Assembly: GCA_052034085.1 (NCBI GenBank)
Contig: JBPOJA010000019.1
Location: forward strand, 1 to 51,956
DNA from: UBA1426 sp052034085
GTDB lineage: Bacteria; Bacillota; Clostridia; Peptostreptococcales; Anaerovoracaceae
Reading direction: 5' to 3'
Length of the DNA: 51,956 nucleotides
Position 1 is the first letter of the stretch. Each line of letters opens with the position of its first letter. The translations under genes were made by a program, and so were the position numbers. The notes under the pieces are model-generated. The model was not told the origin of the DNA. It was given only the letters and a program-made list of their open reading frames with translations, and made no database searches. Positions 42,705 through 51,956 of the stretch are shown piece after piece.

Positions 42705-45700
42705 ATGAGAAGAATTATAAATGTACTGCTAATAATGAGTATGTTACTTTCGTACATACAACCCGCTTACGGAGAGACAGTTATAGAAAAATATTTCCAT
42801 GAAATGACTCAATCCGAGAAAGAACGAGTTTTGTCAGGACTGATAGATGATGGGGTAGTGCCAAATTCAATAACTGCTAACGATAAAAGGCAATCATTGA
42901 ATAGTTCCAATTGGTACAATCTTGGGGTTGTCACTTATGGTGATATTGCAGTGGTCAATGCTGAAAATCAAAACACTTCGCATCCCAATTACAAAGATGG
43001 TCAATGGAGATACTTAGGATACGATATGAACGGCGGCTTGTATGGAAATGATTCCTTTCCGCCTGATTATCCTTCATCTATGCCACCTGAAAATAAAAAT
43101 TGGATAAAAACAGATACTGTTAAAAAGAATTCAGTTGCCCGAGCTTTGATTGGTGAGTCTACAGTAATAGGTGATAGCAGATTCTCGAATGTCGATAAGC
43201 TCAGAACCATTGCAGCTTTTCTGGATAATAATCCGGGATGGGTTTCAAAAGGCCGGATCGAGGATTACATTCTTGACCATTTTTTCTTCAATGCTGTCAC
43301 TTCTGTAAACGGGTTGACGCAAGGACAGTTTGTAGGAGTGCACGACATAGGGGGCGGGGTTTTGCGTTACCAGACATTTTCTGTGCAGGTAAAAGTTAAG
43401 TTTGTGATTCCGCCTGAAATGCCTGTCGAAGTACCCGGAACCCCGCCCAACGATGAGCCCGGTGAATCGGAAGAGCAGGAGCCGCCTGAAATTCCGCCGG
43501 AAGAAGATGAATATCTGGGAGTTAACTGCGAGCTTTTTTTACCGGAACACACATATGAAACGCACAAGGTTTTGGCTGAGGATAAATCCGAGTTTTTCCT
43601 GGGAGAAAATATTTACCCCGCAATTTACGTTTATTCGGAAGGTTTGGGCAGTAACAGTTTCAAAACCATAGGTGGTTCGGGTTCAGTCGCGAGGATCAAA
43701 TCCACCGAGGCAGAGGTCAGTTTCAGGCAGACCGGATTCCACCAGGTTCAGCTCAAGGCCTCGGCAAAAAACGGAGGCACCGGTACGGACACCAAAACCA
43801 TTGAGGTTAAGAAGACTCCGGCAATTCAGGGAACTCTTGGCGGGGTGCAGAAGCAGAACAGGAAGCAAAGCCTGATTGTAAATGTGGCAAAAAGGACGGA
43901 TGTCACAATTGATTCGTTTTGGATAAAAATTGAATCACTTGACGAAAACAGGGAAGAAGATGAAACAGTGGTTCTCACTCACGACACGCAGAATCCGTCA
44001 GCTAACACTCTGACAAACGGGCCAACCATAAAAACCAGGCCTGTTGAAACACTGAGCCCGCCGGGGAGACCGGGAGAATACATCAGCTGCAGACTGGATT
44101 TCCTTACTAAAAACACCGAAGAGGTAAATTACAAATACACAATTTTTGTGAAGGATAGCCGGGGAGAAACAGATCTGGTAAGCAGAGTTTTTTCGGTCGC
44201 ACCCGACAGGCCGCCGGATGCTGAAATTTCCATGGACGGAAGCTTTATCAGGAACCAGGCATCAGACGTGGCCAGGATAGTTGCGGAAGATGTGAGCAGC
44301 ACAGACGGTGATCAGATTGAGCGAACCTGGTTCTTCCGGGCCTTTTCGGGGCAAAATCCGGCTGGCGACTGGATTCCGCTTTCGGCAGGTTCTTTGGGCT
44401 ACGAAGATTTGTCTTTTGGCAGCGGCAAGAAAATCGCCTTTGACAAAGTGGGCGTAGGGCCTTTTCAAGTGAAGCTTCTGGCCAAAGATATGTGGGTTGA
44501 GGAAACTCTGCCGGAATACATAAATGCAGATGATGTGTTAAGCGCAAGCGCAGAAAGCGTTTCAGAGGTGCAGAACGTTCCCCCCATAGTCAGCATAAAG
44601 CCATTAAAAACGAAGACAGCAAGTCTGACTTTTCTGGCAGGAGGAGACTATGAATATGGAAAATTATTAAATGAAAGAAAAAATATAGAACGGGAGCTGC
44701 TTCAGAAAGGCATAGGCGCAGACATTACAATTGAAAAAATGCAAAAAGTCTGTCAGGGGCCGACGGGAAACGGTGCCGAAAAAACCCTGGAAGTCAGGAC
44801 TCCGTATGGATATCAGGCGCAGTGGCTGTTTTATGCGGGTGACAATTTTATATGCGATGACGAAAATCTGTATAAGATCGATGCAACATGGCCGGGAAAT
44901 GAACCGGATGAATATCCGGAACCGCCTTATACCATAAGTGCCTGGGATTTCGAAACTCCGGGAACTCAAAACACAAAGTGGACATTCAGCTTCAACGATT
45001 CTTTGCTTTCCGTGGGGCCGGCACGAACGGGGCCGTATTTTGCCCAGGATGACACGGGGAAATATTTGTATTTCATAAGCAAAGGGAAAACTCTGATTCT
45101 TTCCAAGGACAACGGCACATTTTTGACCGTTCTTGACTCAGAAGTGGGGCAGAATATCTTTGTGGAAGCCGATAATATTTTCATGTTCAAGCCGGACGGG
45201 ATATACAGGATATCGACCAGAAACGGCTTAATCACAAAGGTTTACAGCGGGAAAATAATGGAGGGCAAGCTCAGGCGGCTGGGCGGAGAAATTCATTTTC
45301 TGCTCGCCGTGGGAAACGACTTCAGGTACAGAGGCCGTTTTGACCCGGTGACTCAGAAAGTGAAGCTTGAGGATTTCCACATGGCCGAAACGGAACCGGG
45401 AATAGCCGGTCATAAAATACTGGGAATAGATGTCGACGGCAAAATTATCATAAAGACCGCAAATCAGAAAGCAAATCCGGACACAGGCAATCTTTACAAC
45501 ACATATGATTATAGTATCGGGATTTACTCAAGAGAAAACCGGCTGATTTCTGCAGGGCCGGTAGATACGGGAAGCCAGCCAGTGTGGACTGATGCTGTAG
45601 TCTATGACGAAGGAGGGGTATGCAATTACATAGCCTACACTAAGGAAACATCATCCTCAACCAAATGCAATCACCACATACGCATTTTTGACATTAATAC

Positions 45701-48700
45701 CGGAGAAGTTCACAGTGACAACTTATCAGGCAAAAAAAATCCCAACGGACTTTCTCTAACCGACAGCGAAAATATCCTTTTTTCGAGGGAGATAAACGGT
45801 GAAATCTTTGTGTTGACGGCATCCGAGTTTTACTGGGTATGGGGAGCACCCAACCCTTACAACGTCTATTCTCAAAGAGTAAAATCCTTTATCTACAATA
45901 AGGCGGCGAAGACATTCAGAATGGGCGACGACTACGGGGAGCTCGGCATTGATGTAAATACTCTGCGTTATGGCACAGGTTCTGATTATATGGGAGCCCT
46001 ACAAATAGGTTATGGAGATCCCAATGCGGCCTTCAGCCTGACTATGCTTATCAGATGGGACCAGAACCTTGAACAAATCCTTAAGCGCAGCATCAATAAA
46101 TATGTGAAAAACGACAAGGACATCAATCTGACGTTTGTATATGATGAAACCAATTCTCCGTCCATTTATACATCGGAAATACTAAACAGCAACGGATTGA
46201 TACTTCTGCAGGGGGCGGAAATCACAGGAGAAACAATTTCTGATCTGGTGGCAGAAAGTCCTCTGGCTGAAAGCAGGATTCTGAATATATCAGCTCAGGC
46301 AGACGGAGAACTGACCAAAAATTACAAACTGGAAGCAAATAAAACATACTATTATGAATATGAAATAAAAGCGTCAGACGGTTCCGGTGATATTCCCGGT
46401 GATATTTTCGCATTGGACCACAAAATCGGGCAGACAAGCGGTGCCCTGTTTTCCGGGGAGAACTATTTCACAGCGGAATCATTCGTGGAAGATTTTAAGG
46501 ATCCCGAGAATTTAAATCCGTTTTTCGCTCTGGACCGGAATTATATTGAATACGGTTATTATAAGGGGGCAGAAGTATTTAAGACAAATCAGACTGTTTA
46601 CAGGACGGATCCGATTCCTGCCGACAAAACAAAGATTTCTTTTACCGTGCCTGAAGGTAAAACAGGATTGTTGTCTCTGGATTATTTTCATGACCGGCTT
46701 GACCAGGCATATGTCAGACAGGGGTATATAAGGATAGACGGGGAAATCTGGAAGGCCTTTGAAGAAGGGGGAGGCAATGGCAGATACAGCCATCCCGAAC
46801 TGCTTGGGCCGGGAGAGCATAGTCTGACTTTCTTTACCAGCGCCAACAGTTCCGGGGATACCGGCAAAATGTGGCTTAAAAAGATTAGAGTCGATCTGTT
46901 TGGGGATACCGGCGAACCCCTGCCCATCAGTGTTAAAGGCGAAGGAGTTCCCACAAGCCCTGCCGAAAATGGCTATTATAAAATTCAGGGAAATTTCACG
47001 ACCCTGCCCGATGTTATATCTTACGGGGAAGTCAGCAATGTTGAGATTATAAGCACCGACCTTTTGAGTGACGGTCCATACACAAGTGAAAAGAGCCCAA
47101 AGACAAACGGAGAGCAATTCACCTTTTCTCTGCCTTCCGGGAAAATGGCCTTGGCGGGATTTCTTGATGTCCTTTCAAGGCCAAAATTTGATGCAGGCTC
47201 CACCACTAAAAACTATGGGATTACATATTCGCTAAAATATCCCGGCACAAAAGCTGTCAGGACCTGGATGTCTTATGTTGACAATAACTATAATTTATCA
47301 TCAATTATTATGCGCAACATAGGCGAACAGGAACAATGTATTATCACCGGGCCTATGTATGAAGGCACCAGCACCTGGGAATCGAAAGGGTCAAAGACAA
47401 AATCCGCTCTAGGTTATTTCCGGTATTTCACTGCGGTAATATCGGATGCTCAAAATGAGCCCTGGGGAGAACTGTCGCATTTTTACACCGGTTTAAAAGA
47501 GGAAGGGGCGAAATATTTTCTTGAAAAAGAAAGATATGAAAGCAGCGACATATGTCTGCGGTTTCCGCAAGAAGGAGAGTTCAAAATCAGGAATTTCAGG
47601 CTTTATTATTTGTATAAAGGCGCAAAAATTTATGTGGAAAAAGAGGCTTTCGCCAATTCGGAGACACTTTCCCATTGGAAAGCAGACAAGATAAATGCAG
47701 AGCTGCTCGTTGAAGAAAACAATATGGAAGAAGATCCGGATGAGAGAACTCTTGTATACAAAAAAGGAGAACTGATAGTGCAAAAGGTCAATTATTGGGA
47801 TTATGAAGATGATCCGTCAAAGAAAGAATACTGGAAGTACACCCACCTGCCTTTCAATGACGGATTGCATCCTGAATCGGGACTGGTGCTGGATGCCCCG
47901 ATTGACAGATTCTATATTGACGGAAAATATCTTGTGGAACACTGGCAGGAGGACAATACCTCCCGGCCCCCGGTCCCCGGGGGCAATCCGGAGTATGACA
48001 AAGTTTCCAACGTAGCAGAGTTCGTGTTTTATGTGGAAGGAGGCGGCTCTGTTCCTTGGGTTGAATCGATTAAAACTTTACCTGCCAGTCTTAAAGAAGG
48101 GGACATGTACAAGCTGGAAGTTCTGGTAAATGACAGTTTAAAACAAGAACTTGCACTGACTACAGAGCTTTATAAGGGCGGCGAGTTGATATATGTTCAT
48201 GAAAAAACAAATATCAATGTGGATAGTTCGGGGAAATATCCGCCTGTTATAACAGGGCTAGTTCCTGAAGCTGCCGAGGCAGGCAACTACGAGGTTGTTT
48301 GTGTGGTAAGAAGCCAAACCGGTGTGGGTTTGGGTACTTATAGGTTCAGTGTTGTTTCCGAGGGGAAGATAACCGGCATGGTAAATCATACAAGCCAGTG
48401 GGATACCAATAGAAAGACTTATAATCTTAGTTATTTCGATGAAGAGGTTAACCGTCGCTTTACTTATGGTGAATATATAAATATGAGCCCGCCAAGAAAA
48501 CGTGGGACTAATGTGTTTTGGTCCGGGGAGCGATTCGTTCTGGAAGCTCATGCAGCAGGTAATCCGATGAATGTAACGGCGGAAATTCAAGACTTGCCGG
48601 GATATAATGCAACCCTCGATTCAAGTGGCAGGAAGAATGAAAAGGGTGAGTGGATATATGAAGGGGAGCTTTGGGACAGAAGTATGCTGAATAAATGGGG

Positions 48701-48830
48701 AAAAGGGAGCCCTATAGAATTAACATTTGTATTTACCGCAGAATATGGGGGAGGAGTTAACAAAACATTTGAAGAAAAGGTGATAGTAGACAGTAACGTG
48801 GATTATTGGTTGCTCCATCGGGTCTGGTAA
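42705..48830 (+). CDS. Giant exported surface protein, unknown function
   Basis: A 2041-residue secreted protein that I cannot assign. A signal peptide (1 to about 23, ending AYG) is followed by an N-terminal domain (about 24-232) and a Pro/Glu linker (235-270). Ig- or PKD-like beta regions (about 275-640) come next, then a stretch with propeller-like repeats of short strands (about 690-1140). After that is a jelly-roll, carbohydrate-binding-like segment near 1290-1410 (LLSLDYFHDRLDQAYVRQGY), then further beta-rich domains to the end. There is no SLH domain, sortase motif, lipobox or C-terminal membrane helix, so anchoring must come from a partner, perhaps the SLH protein just upstream. Cysteines are few. 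The propeller and jelly-roll calls are impressions from strand pattern. Confidence 0.7.
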   Translation: MRRIINVLLIMSMLLSYIQPAYGETVIEKYFHEMTQSEKERVLSGLIDDGVVPNSITANDKRQSLNSSNWYNLGVVTYGDIAVVNAENQNTSHPNYKDGQWRYLGYDMNGGLYGNDSFPPDYPSSMPPENKNWIKTDTVKKNSVARALIGESTVIGDSRFSNVDKLRTIAAFLDNNPGWVSKGRIEDYILDHFFFNAVTSVNGLTQGQFVGVHDIGGGVLRYQTFSVQVKVKFVIPPEMPVEVPGTPPNDEPGESEEQEPPEIPPEEDEYLGVNCELFLPEHTYETHKVLAEDKSEFFLGENIYPAIYVYSEGLGSNSFKTIGGSGSVARIKSTEAEVSFRQTGFHQVQLKASAKNGGTGTDTKTIEVKKTPAIQGTLGGVQKQNRKQSLIVNVAKRTDVTIDSFWIKIESLDENREEDETVVLTHDTQNPSANTLTNGPTIKTRPVETLSPPGRPGEYISCRLDFLTKNTEEVNYKYTIFVKDSRGETDLVSRVFSVAPDRPPDAEISMDGSFIRNQASDVARIVAEDVSSTDGDQIERTWFFRAFSGQNPAGDWIPLSAGSLGYEDLSFGSGKKIAFDKVGVGPFQVKLLAKDMWVEETLPEYINADDVLSASAESVSEVQNVPPIVSIKPLKTKTASLTFLAGGDYEYGKLLNERKNIERELLQKGIGADITIEKMQKVCQGPTGNGAEKTLEVRTPYGYQAQWLFYAGDNFICDDENLYKIDATWPGNEPDEYPEPPYTISAWDFETPGTQNTKWTFSFNDSLLSVGPARTGPYFAQDDTGKYLYFISKGKTLILSKDNGTFLTVLDSEVGQNIFVEADNIFMFKPDGIYRISTRNGLITKVYSGKIMEGKLRRLGGEIHFLLAVGNDFRYRGRFDPVTQKVKLEDFHMAETEPGIAGHKILGIDVDGKIIIKTANQKANPDTGNLYNTYDYSIGIYSRENRLISAGPVDTGSQPVWTDAVVYDEGGVCNYIAYTKETSSSTKCNHHIRIFDINTGEVHSDNLSGKKNPNGLSLTDSENILFSREINGEIFVLTASEFYWVWGAPNPYNVYSQRVKSFIYNKAAKTFRMGDDYGELGIDVNTLRYGTGSDYMGALQIGYGDPNAAFSLTMLIRWDQNLEQILKRSINKYVKNDKDINLTFVYDETNSPSIYTSEILNSNGLILLQGAEITGETISDLVAESPLAESRILNISAQADGELTKNYKLEANKTYYYEYEIKASDGSGDIPGDIFALDHKIGQTSGALFSGENYFTAESFVEDFKDPENLNPFFALDRNYIEYGYYKGAEVFKTNQTVYRTDPIPADKTKISFTVPEGKTGLLSLDYFHDRLDQAYVRQGYIRIDGEIWKAFEEGGGNGRYSHPELLGPGEHSLTFFTSANSSGDTGKMWLKKIRVDLFGDTGEPLPISVKGEGVPTSPAENGYYKIQGNFTTLPDVISYGEVSNVEIISTDLLSDGPYTSEKSPKTNGEQFTFSLPSGKMALAGFLDVLSRPKFDAGSTTKNYGITYSLKYPGTKAVRTWMSYVDNNYNLSSIIMRNIGEQEQCIITGPMYEGTSTWESKGSKTKSALGYFRYFTAVISDAQNEPWGELSHFYTGLKEEGAKYFLEKERYESSDICLRFPQEGEFKIRNFRLYYLYKGAKIYVEKEAFANSETLSHWKADKINAELLVEENNMEEDPDERTLVYKKGELIVQKVNYWDYEDDPSKKEYWKYTHLPFNDGLHPESGLVLDAPIDRFYIDGKYLVEHWQEDNTSRPPVPGGNPEYDKVSNVAEFVFYVEGGGSVPWVESIKTLPASLKEGDMYKLEVLVNDSLKQELALTTELYKGGELIYVHEKTNINVDSSGKYPPVITGLVPEAAEAGNYEVVCVVRSQTGVGLGTYRFSVVSEGKITGMVNHTSQWDTNRKTYNLSYFDEEVNRRFTYGEYINMSPPRKRGTNVFWSGERFVLEAHAAGNPMNVTAEIQDLPGYNATLDSSGRKNEKGEWIYEGELWDRSMLNKWGKGSPIELTFVFTAEYGGGVNKTFEEKVIVDSNVDYWLLHRVW

Positions 48831-49061
48831 TGAAGAGTGGAGACAGATCTGGGCTGTGGCGATGCTACTGTGGCCTATAAATTCTTGGATATACTTTATG
48901 TCCACTCCCTATTTCAGGAGCAAAGACACAAAAGAATAGCGGAAGACATGGGGAGTTATATTCTTGTTAATACCGGTTAGCTGTGTATATTTCGTTATCA
49001 GATTCCTTCCCGCCTGTGTGCTCATCGAAGATTTTGAGAATTTTGTGACATTTTCACTTGA
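48831..49061 (-). pseudogene. Tyrosine recombinase (integrase) remnant, C-terminal part
   Basis: The minus strand reads STQAGRNLITKYTQLTGI, then NKNITPHVFRYSFVSLLLK, stop, and GVDIKYIQEFIGHSSIATAQ. This is the usual C-terminal half of a XerC/phage-type integrase: the HxxR box is present as HVFR, and GHSS as the second box. It is broken by an in-frame TAG (48909-48911). The catalytic Tyr expected after TTQI is Cys (codon 48843-48845), and the N-terminal half with the first catalytic Arg is missing. The frame ends inside the 3' end of the giant gene. Confidence 0.75.
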
Positions 49062-49228
49062 AGCAGCGCAGTCCTATGGGACAGGATTGACTCCGAATTG
49101 TAACATCTCTGTAATGGACATCTTCAGCCATTTTGCTATAATGACACCATAAGGGAAATAGTTCCCAAACGGCCAGATTACACCCTTGTGAAGTCTTTGT
49201 TACAGCTATGTTACAATTGAAAATAATG
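49062..49228. other. Spacer before the S-layer gene promoter
   Basis: This is the upper part of the 573-base gap between the giant gene and the large SLH gene. I see no supported gene in it. It may contain further decayed integrase sequence, since the minus-strand frame continues weakly past 49061, but nothing clear enough to call. Confidence 0.4.
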
Positions 49229-49258
49229 TTGACTGAAACAAAGCGATAGGGGTATAAT
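49229..49258 (+). promoter_or_regulatory. Promoter of the large SLH gene
   Basis: TTGACT (49229-49234), an 18-bp spacer and consensus TATAAT (49253-49258). Transcription would start near 49265, giving a leader of about 139 bases, as is common for strongly expressed S-layer genes. Confidence 0.7.
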
Positions 49259-49325
49259 CAACTGTGATAGATTGCGCTACGGGCTTTTCCGTGTGCGTGT
49301 CTATATGAAAGGTCAAATTGTCTTC

Positions 49326-49374
49326 AGAAGGGGAGGACGATTTGAGTAAGCAACATTATAAGCACTCCCCTTCT
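49326..49374 (+). promoter_or_regulatory. Leader hairpin of the large SLH gene
   Basis: A perfect 10-bp stem, AGAAGGGGAG (49326-49335) with CTCCCCTTCT (49365-49374), closes a 29-base loop inside the 5' leader. It may stabilise the mRNA. Its 5' arm also holds GGGGAGG, a ribosome binding site for the short frame below. Confidence 0.65.
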
Positions 49375-49383
49375 AAAGAATAA
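49342..49383 (+). CDS. Possible 13-codon leader peptide
   Basis: A short frame starts with TTG at 49342, five bases after GGGGAGG, and encodes MSKQHYKHSPSKE before TAA at 49381. Its ribosome binding site is in the 5' arm of the leader hairpin, and codons 9-11 form the 3' arm, so translating it would open the stem. The stop lies 20 bases before the SLH gene start. It is too short to support by composition, and chance is possible. If real, it could act as a translation-coupled or sensing leader for S-layer expression. Confidence 0.3.
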   Translation: MSKQHYKHSPSKE

Positions 49384-49403
49384 TCCTAAAGGAGGAATTT
49401 TAA

Positions 49404-51773
49404 ATGAGAAAAGTACTATCAATCGTACTGGTACTGTCTCTGGTCCTGGGAAGTTTCACAATGGTTTTTGCTGATTTCAAAGACATGGCCGGTGAATCTT
49501 CTGCGGAAGCTGTTGATGTGCTCTCCGGTTTAGGTGTTATATCAGGCTATCCTGACGGCACATTCAGACCGGACAACATCGTAACCAGAGCAGAGATGGC
49601 AAAACTCATCGTAGCAGCTTTGGGCTTGGAGAAGTTTGCCGTTTCAACTACCAGCAAGTATCCCGACATGGTGGAAGCACCTTGGGCACAGGGCTTTGTG
49701 GCATATGGAACAAGCCTGGGCTTCATTTCCGGTTATCCGGATGGCACTTTCAGGCCGAACAGAACTGTTTCCTATGAGGAAGCCTGCTCCATGATTCTCA
49801 GGGCATTGGGCTACACTTCAGAGTTTCTGCCCGGCGACTGGCCGACAGAGTGGGTAGTAAAAGCTAAATCCCTGGGTATTCTCGATGGAATCACAGCGGC
49901 AACATCTACTGGCGCAAATCGTGGTGATATTGCAGAGATGCTCTACAATGCCTTGGATCTTCCCATTGGCTATGTGGACTTCGACAATGTCTGGAGAGAG
50001 AATGACGAAGGCTTTGACACAATGCTTGCCAGACTGGGAGTTGAACTTGTTGAAGCAGACGATGCAGCCAATGATGGAGTTATTGTCGGCAGTGAGAAGT
50101 CTGCAATCAACTTAAGGCCTTTTGTAGGAGTTTATGCAGACAGATATGTCGACAAGAACGACAAGATTATCAAAGTTGTCCCTGTTTCCGTATCTCTGGA
50201 AGGTGATTGGAAAACCGGCCACAAATTTACTGTGGGAGATAAAGACTACAAGTTCAAGGCGAGTGCTCAGGCTCAGGATGACATCTATCTGTTCGTAAAT
50301 GGTGACCTGGTTGATGACGAGGGAGAATATTCTGACATTAAGGATGCAGGTGTTACTCAGGTTCTCGCAGTAAAACTTGACGGAAATTATATCACCAAGA
50401 TTTATTCAGGGATGATATGGGATGTTAATGATGCATTCATGGTAGACAAAGACATCTTAGAAGAACTGGACGAAGATGAGACCTTGAATGGCGCCGAATT
50501 TAAGACGACCAGCAAAGATGAAATTGATTTCAATTCATTTGAGCTTCTGGGAATAGACGAGCTTGGCGATCTGGAAGAAGATAACGTAGTCTACCTGTAT
50601 CTGGGTGACGGCGGTGTAATCAGAAGAATTGCCGTCGGAACAGAAGTTGTTGAAGGCAAAGTAACCAAGATTACAGCCGGTGAAAAAGTAACGGTAGGCG
50701 GAAAAGTATATGTTGAATCCGATGATTATGATGACAGCGACATATTATGGGCAGACATCGATGTCAATGATGAAGTGATATTCTATCTCGACTACTTTGG
50801 AGATGTGTACAAAGCTGAAGCGGCTGAAAAGACAGTTGAAAACTACGGTATAGTTCTTCTGACTGAAGCAGCAACCAGCGGCAGCATTACAGGAAAAGAT
50901 GCTCTGGCGGAGCTGTTCCTGGCCGACGGAACCACCAAAGTGTTCGATGTTAAGTCAGATGTGGTTGGAGCTGCGCCCTGGAATGTGGGTAATAATTGGA
51001 AGGATGGCGACTATTTCTCAAGCTGGGCTGTCAAGTACAGTGTCAACGATAAGGGCGTCATCAAGAAAATGGAAGATGTAGCTGAAGTTTCCGGCTACAA
51101 ATTTGTACCGGCTGAAACTCTGGTAACAGAAAAAGGCTACTTCAACGGAGTGGCGATTAGCTCCAGTGTTTTGATTTTCGCGTATGACGGTACCGGTGAC
51201 TTTGACGATGCTGACTCTTACAGTGTGCTTGATCTTGCGACCATTAAGGGCAATAAATACACTGATGTAGAGTATGTAGTTGAATCCAACAAGATTGTCT
51301 TCATGTACATTTGGGGAGCAGGATCATCAGATGATGATATCTACGGAGTGTTTACCGAGGTTTATAAGACAAATGCCAGCGCTACCGGTTATATGGCAGA
51401 GGTTCTGGTTGACGGCAAGGCAGTTAGCTATGAGATGACAGAGGATGCATATAATACTTTCGTACAAAACGATGATTTGCGGTTATTCAACTTCAACGGA
51501 AAAGGCCAATTGACTAGTGCTCCTGATGTTGGTGCTCCGGAATTTTTAGATGAGGACGGTTTTGAAGGTCTGTCCAGCGGTGTGATAAAATTAGACAATG
51601 GTCACACATATGCATTGGATTCCGACGCGGTAGCATACAAATGGAATGACGATGATGATGTTTATGAAGCTGTTAAGCCGACAAAGAACAACATGAAAGA
51701 CTGCTATCTGAAGCTTTATGATCTGGATGAGGATCTGGTTGTTGATGTGGTTTTGATTTTCCCAGCTATTTAA
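49404..51773 (+). CDS. SLH-domain protein, probable S-layer protein
   Basis: Secreted 789-residue protein, likely a main component of the surface layer. A signal peptide (1-23, ending VFA) is followed by three SLH domains: 24-72 (GYPDGTFRPD), 85-135 (GYPDGTFRPN) and about 145-186, the last being divergent. The remainder (about 190-789) is an acidic, beta-rich region with many Asp, Val and Gly and almost no Cys, typical of S-layer assembly domains. It starts after AAAGGAGGAA. It has its own strong promoter and a structured leader and is followed by a terminator, so it is a single-gene unit. Confidence 0.9.
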   Translation: MRKVLSIVLVLSLVLGSFTMVFADFKDMAGESSAEAVDVLSGLGVISGYPDGTFRPDNIVTRAEMAKLIVAALGLEKFAVSTTSKYPDMVEAPWAQGFVAYGTSLGFISGYPDGTFRPNRTVSYEEACSMILRALGYTSEFLPGDWPTEWVVKAKSLGILDGITAATSTGANRGDIAEMLYNALDLPIGYVDFDNVWRENDEGFDTMLARLGVELVEADDAANDGVIVGSEKSAINLRPFVGVYADRYVDKNDKIIKVVPVSVSLEGDWKTGHKFTVGDKDYKFKASAQAQDDIYLFVNGDLVDDEGEYSDIKDAGVTQVLAVKLDGNYITKIYSGMIWDVNDAFMVDKDILEELDEDETLNGAEFKTTSKDEIDFNSFELLGIDELGDLEEDNVVYLYLGDGGVIRRIAVGTEVVEGKVTKITAGEKVTVGGKVYVESDDYDDSDILWADIDVNDEVIFYLDYFGDVYKAEAAEKTVENYGIVLLTEAATSGSITGKDALAELFLADGTTKVFDVKSDVVGAAPWNVGNNWKDGDYFSSWAVKYSVNDKGVIKKMEDVAEVSGYKFVPAETLVTEKGYFNGVAISSSVLIFAYDGTGDFDDADSYSVLDLATIKGNKYTDVEYVVESNKIVFMYIWGAGSSDDDIYGVFTEVYKTNASATGYMAEVLVDGKAVSYEMTEDAYNTFVQNDDLRLFNFNGKGQLTSAPDVGAPEFLDEDGFEGLSSGVIKLDNGHTYALDSDAVAYKWNDDDDVYEAVKPTKNNMKDCYLKLYDLDEDLVVDVVLIFPAI

Positions 51774-51892
51774 TCTATATTTACTAGTGGATATGGATAA
51801 GATTTGAGAAGAATCATTACAAGTTAAAAGGCTCTATGTCAAATGTTGTGGTAGAGCACTCAAGGAAAATAAAATCAAGCTAAAAATATGTG

Positions 51893-51925
51893 AATCGGTG
51901 GGAATTATTCTCACCGATTTGCATT
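51893..51925 (+). terminator. Intrinsic terminator after the large SLH gene
   Basis: AATCGGTGGG (51893-51902) pairs with CTCACCGATT (51910-51919), with one G-U pair, followed by TTTGCATTT. It lies 120 bases after the stop codon; the bases between hold nothing recognisable. Confidence 0.65.
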
Positions 51926-51956
51926 TATGTAGTAATCACATTGGAAGATGTCATAG

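Noticed and set aside
46512..47117. Minus-strand open frame of 201 codons inside the giant gene
   Set aside because: Shadow of the plus-strand gene; no ribosome binding site, promoter or recognisable domain.
49142..49228. Riboswitch in the S-layer upstream region
   Set aside because: No conserved aptamer pattern was recognised, and the stretch lies upstream of the predicted transcript start.

Overview
The window looks like a chromosomal segment of an anaerobic, Gram-positive-type Clostridia bacterium; order and genus cannot be fixed from sequence alone. The grounds are a three-subunit NAD-linked [FeFe] hydrogenase, two exported proteins with S-layer homology (SLH) domains, an ECF vitamin-transporter component, the non-mevalonate gene ispE, strong AGGAGG-type ribosome binding sites, frequent GTG/TTG starts and moderate-to-low GC. 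No rRNA, tRNA, CRISPR array or intact mobile element was found.

Region by region. (1) 186-4430, minus strand: hydC-hydB-hydA, ending in a strong intrinsic terminator. (2) 4630-6061: a nitroreductase convergent with a GntR/FCD regulator. (3) 6080-20626, plus strand: a 14-gene hexuronate operon. It holds uxaC, both reductases (uxaB, uxuB), both dehydratases (uxaA, uxuA), kdgK and eda, a full glucuronate and galacturonate route to pyruvate and glyceraldehyde 3-phosphate. It also carries a polar-amino-acid-type ABC importer, two tandem bicupins and two tandem FrlC-like TIM-barrel proteins. The regulator is divergent from it, with overlapping promoters and an inverted repeat between. (4) 20586-25781: a MocR-type regulator divergent from an ECF S component, a patatin-like hydrolase, a sirtuin and an FAH-family hydrolase. 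(5) 25803-25932: a nested array of four 25-bp palindromic repeats. (6) 26035-40997: housekeeping and envelope genes (polysaccharide deacetylase, surE, isochorismatase-like, DUF2156, thiolase, ispE, phosphohexomutase, hslO, mscL, ddl, DUF1934, S41 protease, MalY-type lyase, DUF1846). (7) 41507-51925: a cell-surface locus with a small SLH protein, a 2041-residue exported protein, a decayed tyrosine-recombinase remnant and a 789-residue SLH protein with a structured leader.

The most novel part is the central module of the uronate operon. The importer belongs to an amino-acid family, but its binding protein appears to have lost the Asp that holds the amino group while keeping the carboxylate Arg. 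One of the two TIM-barrel paralogues has lost three of four metal ligands. The tandem bicupins have no assigned function. Together they suggest uptake and early conversion of an acidic sugar or uronate derivative before it enters the standard Uxa/Uxu pathway; that is inference. Other points of note are a MocR regulator with Ser at the PLP-lysine position, the nested palindromes, and the S-layer leader with a possible 13-codon peptide.
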